Assembly: GCA_028040005.1 (NCBI GenBank)
Contig: JAOFKK010000009.1
Coordinates: 1 to 20,786 of the forward strand
Direction: 5' to 3'
From: Rickettsiales bacterium
GTDB taxonomy: Bacteria; Pseudomonadota; Alphaproteobacteria; Rickettsiales; UBA1997
DNA: 20,786 nt
The position numbers and the translations under genes are program-made. The notes beneath the pieces are model-generated. The model worked only from the letters and a program-made list of their open reading frames with translations, was not told the DNA's origin and searched no databases. This document shows positions 16,053 through 20,786 of the stretch, piece by piece (positions within the stretch are counted from its first letter, which is position 1; every line of letters begins with the position of its first letter).

Positions 16053-17849
16053 TTATTTAATATATTTTTTCTGAGCTGCTAGCAATATATCTCTTGCAAC
16101 TGGTGCGGCATATGTTGAGCCAAATCCAATATTTTCAATTACAACCGATATAGCAAATTTTGGTTTATGAATCGGGGCAAAAGCAGTAAAGATTGCATGA
16201 TCTTTTTTGCTATTTTCGTCACCATCCTTAACATTTGATACAACTTGAGAAGTTCCTGTTTTTCCAGCCATTTGGAAGTTTTTATCTTTTATCCTTCGAT
16301 AATATGCCGTACCTCCTTTTTCATTGACAACTTTTGACATGGATTTTTGTAAAAATTCTAGATTTTCCTTATTGGCAGTGGCAAATTTTGGTAATTGTAA
16401 ATTAGATAGAATAATATTTTTATCTTGAACAATAGTTGGTATTATTTTTTTACCATTATTGGCAATTCTGGCAGTTGCTAATGCTATTTGCATTGGATTA
16501 GCTAAAACAAATCCCTGTCCAATTCCTGCGTTAATATCATCTCCTCCTACCCATTTTTTACCAAATCTTCTCATTTTCCATTCTGGGGTTGGTATATTGC
16601 CCCTTAGAGAAGATCCAATATTTAAGTTAAAATCATCTTCATAGCCAAATTTATAAGAAATTTTGGCAATTTTATCAAAACCTATTTCTTGAGCAATTTT
16701 ATAAAAATAAACATTGCAAGAATGCTTAATAGCATCATCTAGGTCTAATTTTCCATGACCTCCTTCTTTCCAGCACTTAAAAACCCTATTGCCCACTTTA
16801 AAAGATCCATTGCATTTTACTCTTTCTTTAGGGTTAAAACCTTCTTCAATAGCAGCAATCGCCGTCATTAATTTAAAAGTGGATGCTGGAGGGTAGAGTG
16901 CAGTGATAGGGCGGTTATTTAAGGGCTTGTTAGGGTCATTGATTAATGATTGCCATTCTTCATTAATTATTCCTGAAGAAAATAAATTAGGATCAAAAGA
17001 TGGTGTAGATATATATGATAATATTTCGCCATTATGAACATCCATTAAGACCAGAGAGGCTTTTTTATCTTTTAACAGGTCGTAAGATTTTTGCTGTAAT
17101 TCATTATCAATTGTTAAATGAACATCTTGCCCCTTAGAGCTTTTGGTATGAGATAATGTTTGAATCGGAATACTATAGGCGTTAATTTCAACATATCTTA
17201 CCCCATATTGACCGCGTAAATTTTTATCAAATTTTTTCTCTATACCACTTTTTCCAGTTCTAAAGTCAGGATGTTTATAGACTTGTTCATTCTGATTGAT
17301 AGATTCAGATTTAGTGGGTAGCGATACATATCCGGTAATATGAGAATTTTGGAATGGAAAGGTGTAATTTCTACTAATTCCAACCTCAATTGCTGTATCT
17401 TGTAATTTATATTTATTGACTTCGAGGCGTGATAAATCGTCCCATTTAATATTTTCCATTAATGATATTGCGCCAAGATATGATTTGTTTTTTTTAATTT
17501 TATATAAAATATTATCAATCTGTCTTTGATCAAGCTTTAGAATATCTATGATTTTTGTAATTAACTTATTGGTTCTAACTTTATTTCTAGGATATAATAA
17601 TAATTTATAATTTTTATTATTTTTGGTTAAAGAAACATTATTACGATCATAAATATCACCCCTTGGCGCAGGGTGGATAACTAATTTGATTCTATTTTTA
17701 TCTGATCTAATGGAATATTCTTTATTTTTAAATAATTGCAAATAAGCCAAACGCGCAATCACCATGCCAAATAAAAAGAATTTAAAAATTCCTAATATTA
17801 AGACCCTTCTATTAAATAATTTATTTTTTTTAAAATCTTTTATTTCCAA
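16053..17849 (-). CDS. mrdA: penicillin-binding protein 2, peptidoglycan transpeptidase MrdA
   Basis: Class B PBP that cross-links lateral wall peptidoglycan with RodA. The 598 residues contain one N-terminal TM (about 15-38), the APRGDIYDRN motif (61-70) of the pedestal domain, and the transpeptidase domain with all three active-site boxes: S323-TF-K326, S377-C-N379 and KTGT (530-533). LYPPASTFKLMTA is PBP2-like rather than FtsI-like. The start is TTG at 17849: an in-frame TAA lies just two codons upstream and the next Met is residue 29, inside the TM. The start overlaps the end of the SurA-like gene by 20 bases, suggesting translational coupling. The 3' end meets tolQ tail-to-tail. Firm on family, good on PBP2. 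Confidence 0.94.
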   Translation of the reverse strand: MEIKDFKKNKLFNRRVLILGIFKFFLFGMVIARLAYLQLFKNKEYSIRSDKNRIKLVIHPAPRGDIYDRNNVSLTKNNKNYKLLLYPRNKVRTNKLITKIIDILKLDQRQIDNILYKIKKNKSYLGAISLMENIKWDDLSRLEVNKYKLQDTAIEVGISRNYTFPFQNSHITGYVSLPTKSESINQNEQVYKHPDFRTGKSGIEKKFDKNLRGQYGVRYVEINAYSIPIQTLSHTKSSKGQDVHLTIDNELQQKSYDLLKDKKASLVLMDVHNGEILSYISTPSFDPNLFSSGIINEEWQSLINDPNKPLNNRPITALYPPASTFKLMTAIAAIEEGFNPKERVKCNGSFKVGNRVFKCWKEGGHGKLDLDDAIKHSCNVYFYKIAQEIGFDKIAKISYKFGYEDDFNLNIGSSLRGNIPTPEWKMRRFGKKWVGGDDINAGIGQGFVLANPMQIALATARIANNGKKIIPTIVQDKNIILSNLQLPKFATANKENLEFLQKSMSKVVNEKGGTAYYRRIKDKNFQMAGKTGTSQVVSNVKDGDENSKKDHAIFTAFAPIHKPKFAISVVIENIGFGSTYAAPVARDILLAAQKKYIK

Positions 17850-18768
17850 TTTTTATAAGTATATTACTGTTTTTTCTTAATTGCGAAATGTAGGATTTAA
17901 TTTTTATGGCAAATTCTCTCCTAAAAATCATATCTTCAATTTCATCTAAATTATTAATATCAATATTTGGTATTTCTTTATTATCAATTATTTTAAAAAT
18001 ATAATAAGAGCCATCTAATTCAATCGGATTGGAAATTTGATTTAGTGATAAATTAGAAATTTCATCATATAATTTTTGATGTAATTCACCTTCTTTAATC
18101 CAAAATTCTTCATCCATTGATATATAATCATATAAATCAGAAAATTCTCTAGATAATTTTAAAAAATCAGCTCCAGATTGCAATTCCGAAAATAAAGTTT
18201 CTGCAATTTGTGATGAATTGTCACTTTTTGCGATATAAATTTCAGCAATTTTAAATGATTTAATGGTTTTTTTAATATTATTAATTTCAAGAATTTCATT
18301 AATGGCCGTATCACTAACTATAATTTTTGGTACGATATTTTCCTTTATAAAATCATTAAATAAAATTTTTATTTTTAGCTGATCCCTATATTCTTGATAA
18401 GAAATATTATTATTTATCATGTCATTTTTGAGCCTTTCTGGATCAAAATTATTATTAATAATCATTTGATCAACTCTTTGCTCTATTTGTTTGGAATTAA
18501 TCGATATGTTATTTTTATTAAGATCTAATAATTGTAATTTTTCATTAATTATTTGCTGTAATATTTTGTCTAAAATAATCTGTTTTTGAGATTGAGATTT
18601 TATTTTTATTTTGGATAAAAATAGGCTAATATTGTAACGATTTTCAAGATCGATATTGGTGATTATGTGATTATCAATTTTGGCAATTATCTTTACTTCT
18701 TTAGCAAAAGATAGATCATTGACAAACATAATCAAAAATGACAATATATAAGTAAATTTTCTAATCAT
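17830..18768 (-). CDS. surA: SurA-like periplasmic chaperone with one degenerate parvulin domain
   Basis: A 312-residue exported protein with a signal peptide ending near LSFA-KEV (after residue 22). The SurA N-domain follows (about 23-165), rich in helices, with KIIAKIDNHIITNIDLENR as the usual SurA opening and a KLQLLD-type helix. A single parvulin-like region covers about 172-262 and ends in ISNPIELDGSYYIFKIID. Key parvulin features are lost: the HILI strand reads AEIYI, and the GG-DLG motif is replaced by MDEEFWIKEGEL. It is therefore likely a chaperone for outer-membrane proteins rather than an active prolyl isomerase. Alphaproteobacterial SurA often has one such domain. It overlaps mrdA by 20 bases and is divergent from the transaldolase gene with only 14 bases between start codons. 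Confidence 0.82.
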   Translation of the reverse strand: MIRKFTYILSFLIMFVNDLSFAKEVKIIAKIDNHIITNIDLENRYNISLFLSKIKIKSQSQKQIILDKILQQIINEKLQLLDLNKNNISINSKQIEQRVDQMIINNNFDPERLKNDMINNNISYQEYRDQLKIKILFNDFIKENIVPKIIVSDTAINEILEINNIKKTIKSFKIAEIYIAKSDNSSQIAETLFSELQSGADFLKLSREFSDLYDYISMDEEFWIKEGELHQKLYDEISNLSLNQISNPIELDGSYYIFKIIDNKEIPNIDINNLDEIEDMIFRREFAIKIKSYISQLRKNSNILIKIGNKRF

Positions 18769-18782
18769 AAATATAATATAAC

Positions 18783-19439
18783 ATGCAATTTTTTATAGAT
18801 ACAGCAAATATAGAGGAAATTAAGGAATTATCAAGCTCTGGTTTAGTTGATGGTGTAACAACAAATCCATCATTAATTGCCAAAGAAAATGGTAACTTTT
18901 TTGAAATTTTACAAGAAATTACTAAAATAGTTGAAGGTCCGGTAAGCGCTGAAGTTGTTGCCACAGATTCAAAAAATATGATACAAGAAGGGTTAAAATT
19001 AGCAAAAATTGCTGATAATATTTGCATTAAATTACCATTAACAATGGAGGGGTTAAAAGCTTGTAAATATTTCTCTAATGAAGGGATTGCAACTAATGTT
19101 ACTCTTTGCTTTTCTTCTGCTCAGGCAATATTAGCTGCCAAAGCTGGTGCTAGTTATATTTCTCCTTTTCTTGGTAGATTAGATGATATATCTCATAATG
19201 GTCTAGATTTAATTGCTGATATTAGAGCAATTTATGATAATTATCCTGAATTTGAGACTGAAATTCTTGCTGCATCGATTCGCAATCCCATTCACTTAAC
19301 TGAATCTGCAAAAATTGGCGCTGATGTTGCAACTATTCCAGGTAAAGTATTTAAGCAATTAGTTTCTCACCCATTAACCGACAAGGGGTTGGAAATTTTT
19401 GACGCTGATTGGAAAAAGACCAAGCAAGACATTATATAA
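18783..19439 (+). CDS. tal: transaldolase / fructose-6-phosphate aldolase (TalC type)
   Basis: Class I aldolase of the small transaldolase group (218 residues), linking the pentose phosphate pathway and glycolysis in the cytoplasm. The TIM-barrel motifs are clear: MQFFIDTANIEEIKEL at the start, GVTTNPSLIAKE, Lys83 in CIKLPLT (the Schiff-base lysine), GIATNVTLCFSSAQAILAAK, SPFLGRLDD, and AASIRNP near the end. The length and motifs identify the TalC/Tal type 3B subfamily; transaldolase versus fructose-6-phosphate aldolase activity cannot be separated by eye. The ELM1-family gene starts on the base after the TAA (TAAATG), so the two are coupled. No Shine-Dalgarno, and almost no room for a leader. 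Confidence 0.94.
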   Translation: MQFFIDTANIEEIKELSSSGLVDGVTTNPSLIAKENGNFFEILQEITKIVEGPVSAEVVATDSKNMIQEGLKLAKIADNICIKLPLTMEGLKACKYFSNEGIATNVTLCFSSAQAILAAKAGASYISPFLGRLDDISHNGLDLIADIRAIYDNYPEFETEILAASIRNPIHLTESAKIGADVATIPGKVFKQLVSHPLTDKGLEIFDADWKKTKQDII

Positions 19440-20402
19440 ATGATAATTTGGGCCTTAACTGATGATCGTGCTGGGAATAATTCTCAGACTATCGGTTTGG
19501 CTCAAAGCCTTTCACAAAATTATCAAATAAAGCAAATATCTTACAATAAAATTGCTAATTTACCCAATTTTTTAACATTAAGTTATTTAGCTGGAATCAA
19601 CTCCGATTTAAAAAAAGCATTAATATCTGCCAAATCCCCGGATATTATTATTGCTACTGGTCGTAAATTGGCAAGAATTGCTATTTTTTTAAAAAAATAC
19701 CATAAAAATAGTTTTTTGATTCAGATCATGAATCCAAATTTAAATTTTAATCAATTTGATGCTGTTATCTTACCGCATCATGATAAAAATCACCCATATA
19801 AAAATATCATTAGAAGTTTTGGTTCATTAACTAAAATTAATCATAATAAATTAAAATTAGAGAAAAAAAAATTTGATAATATATTAAATAATATTACAAA
19901 ACCAAAAATAGCTCTTCTTATTGGAGGATCTTCTAAAAAGAAAAAATTTACCCATAATAATGCTCAAAATTTAAGAGAAATTTGCAATAATATTGCAAAT
20001 AATATGGGTGCAAATTTATTGATTTTAGATAGTAGAAGAACAGATAAATTTATAATACCAGAATTTGAAAATAACCTTAATTGCAATTATCAAATTTTTA
20101 GATATAATAAAACTCCTAATCCATATTTGGCTATTTTAGAAGATGCTGATTATATTATTGCAACTGGCGATTCTATCTCTATGTGTTCAGAAATTTCCAG
20201 CCTTAATAAAGCAATTTATATTTATGCAGAAGAGTCATTTTGCTCTAAAAAACACCTCAAATTTCATCAAAATTTATTTAAAAATAATTATGCTAAAAGA
20301 TTGGATAATTCAATTACTATTTTAGAGAATTATCCGCGCAATATATTGGATGAGACCAATAGAATTTCTAAAATAATTCATAGAAATATTTCCAAGAATT
20401 AA
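19440..20402 (+). CDS. ELM1-family protein (DUF1022), putative nucleoside-diphosphate-sugar epimerase-like
   Basis: A 320-residue protein of the mitochondrial fission ELM1 family, widespread in alphaproteobacteria and named for its plant homologue. The opening TDDRAGNNSQTIGLAQSL (7-24) is the family signature, followed by IIATGRKLARI, the PHHD motif in AVILPHHDKN, RSFGSLTKI and KPKIALLIGGSSKK. The later TGDSISMCSEIS segment resembles the GT-B style nucleotide-sugar binding loop that gives these proteins their glycosyltransferase-like annotation. The biochemical activity in bacteria is unknown; an envelope or glycan role would suit the neighbourhood but is only inferred. The start codon abuts the stop of the transaldolase gene, giving a two-gene unit. 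Family assignment good. Confidence 0.85.
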   Translation: MIIWALTDDRAGNNSQTIGLAQSLSQNYQIKQISYNKIANLPNFLTLSYLAGINSDLKKALISAKSPDIIIATGRKLARIAIFLKKYHKNSFLIQIMNPNLNFNQFDAVILPHHDKNHPYKNIIRSFGSLTKINHNKLKLEKKKFDNILNNITKPKIALLIGGSSKKKKFTHNNAQNLREICNNIANNMGANLLILDSRRTDKFIIPEFENNLNCNYQIFRYNKTPNPYLAILEDADYIIATGDSISMCSEISSLNKAIYIYAEESFCSKKHLKFHQNLFKNNYAKRLDNSITILENYPRNILDETNRISKIIHRNISKN

Positions 20403-20420
20403 TTCATTTGCATTAAAGGT

Positions 20421-20459
20421 GGAAAATGGCATTATTTCATTTCCTTAATAATTTTTTTA
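20421..20459 (+). terminator. weak candidate terminator after the ELM1-family gene
   Basis: GGAAAATG (20421-20428) can pair with CATTTCC (20438-20444) as a 7-pair stem with one bulged A and a 9-base loop. A T-rich tract to about 20459 follows. The stem is weak and the T-run does not start immediately. It overlaps the 3' end of the convergent regulator gene. Treat as a possibility only. Confidence 0.22.
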
Positions 20460-20689
20460 CCAATTTTTACTCCAATAAATTCTTCCTCATCAATAAAAAT
20501 TAATCCACTATCAGTAAAAAATCTTTCAAGCGCCATAATAATAACTCTGCTATTTTTAAGCTCTTTATAAGGTTCTGATTGTTCAATGGTTTTAATTGTT
20601 GGAGCTGAAACTCCTGATTTTTCTGCCAATTCACTTTGAGTAAGGTTTAAGGCTGATCTTGCTAGCCTAACATGATAACTATAAATCAT
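20432..20689 (-). CDS. small XRE-family transcriptional regulator
   Basis: An 85-residue DNA-binding protein. The helix-turn-helix occupies about residues 14-39 (LNLTQSELAEKSGVSAPTIK and the following TIEQSE), the standard Cro/C1 type. The C-terminal part SGLIFIDEEEFIGVKI resembles the short tail found in many small alphaproteobacterial XRE regulators. No ligand-binding or dimerisation domain beyond this is present. The ATG at 20689 gives a normal start (MIYSYHVRLARSAL). A perfect 13-bp inverted repeat lies 26 bases upstream and may be its operator. It faces the ELM1-family gene tail-to-tail with a 29-base gap. Its target genes are not evident; the nearest candidate would lie beyond the right edge. 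Confidence 0.85.
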   Translation of the reverse strand: MIYSYHVRLARSALNLTQSELAEKSGVSAPTIKTIEQSEPYKELKNSRVIIMALERFFTDSGLIFIDEEEFIGVKIGKKIIKEMK

Positions 20690-20714
20690 AGTTTGTAAAT
20701 ATAAAATTGTCTTG

Positions 20715-20751
20715 ACTACTATATTTATTCTTTTAGACTAAATATAGTAGT
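20715..20751. promoter_or_regulatory. perfect 13-bp inverted repeat, probable operator of the XRE regulator
   Basis: The arms ACTACTATATTTA (20715-20727) and TAAATATAGTAGT (20739-20751) are exact reverse complements around an 11-base centre. No T-run follows on either strand, so it does not look like a terminator. On the - strand a TATATT inside the right arm could be a -10 box for the regulator gene. On the + strand TTGACT (20712-20717) overlaps the left arm and TAGACT (20734-20739) lies 16 bases on, which would fire rightwards out of the window. The remaining bases to 20786 show nothing else. Confidence 0.6.
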
Positions 20752-20786
20752 TATTATTTAATCTATCCAAGGCAAATAATAATTTT

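Noticed and set aside
1..20786. CRISPR arrays, insertion sequences, tRNA or rRNA genes.
   Set aside because: I saw no regularly spaced repeats, no transposase-like protein, no terminal repeats around genes, and no tRNA- or rRNA-like stretch; gaps are too short to hold most of these.

Overview
This is an AT-rich, gene-dense bacterial segment that reads best as an alphaproteobacterium, probably Rickettsiales-related. The case rests on low GC throughout, very short intergenic gaps, an ELM1-family gene, a single-domain SurA, a Rickettsia-sized RppH and a TolQ of the usual proteobacterial type. A leucine-biosynthesis gene (leuB) and two pilin-like genes argue against a strongly reduced intracellular symbiont and would fit a less reduced, possibly extracellular relative. 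The lineage is an inference from gene content; no rRNA or tRNA gene lies in the window.

Layout, left to right. (1) + strand 131-4385: pepF (M3 oligoendopeptidase) and an RND/MMPL-type exporter. (2) - strand 8815-4387: rodA, two tandem pseudopilins carrying lectin-like (LamG/ConA-like) domains, then mnmE. The pseudopilins have their own good sigma70-like promoter. (3) + strand 8917-16049: gyrB, then a tight run of seven genes: a small lipoprotein, gatC, coaBC, rppH, leuB, a secreted protein with a duplicated 8-Cys module, and tolQ. (4) - strand 18768-16053: a SurA-like chaperone and mrdA (PBP2). (5) + strand 18783-20402: a TalC-type transaldolase/aldolase abutting an ELM1-family gene. (6) - strand 20689-20432: a small XRE-type regulator with a perfect 13-bp inverted repeat upstream.

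Envelope functions dominate: RodA and PBP2 (elongasome), SurA (outer-membrane protein folding), TolQ (energised envelope constriction), an RND exporter, a lipoprotein, a secreted Cys-rich protein and lectin pseudopilins. Housekeeping genes (gyrB, gatC, coaBC, rppH, mnmE) are interleaved. Several usual partners are absent nearby: gatA/gatB beside gatC, tolR beside tolQ, and other leu genes beside leuB.

The most unusual items are the lectin-pseudopilin pair, the two-module 8-Cys secreted protein, the operator-like inverted repeat at the right edge, a hairpin in the gyrB leader and a near-total lack of Shine-Dalgarno sequences. No stretch longer than 300 bases is without a gene; the longest gap is the 144 bases between rodA and the first pseudopilin.
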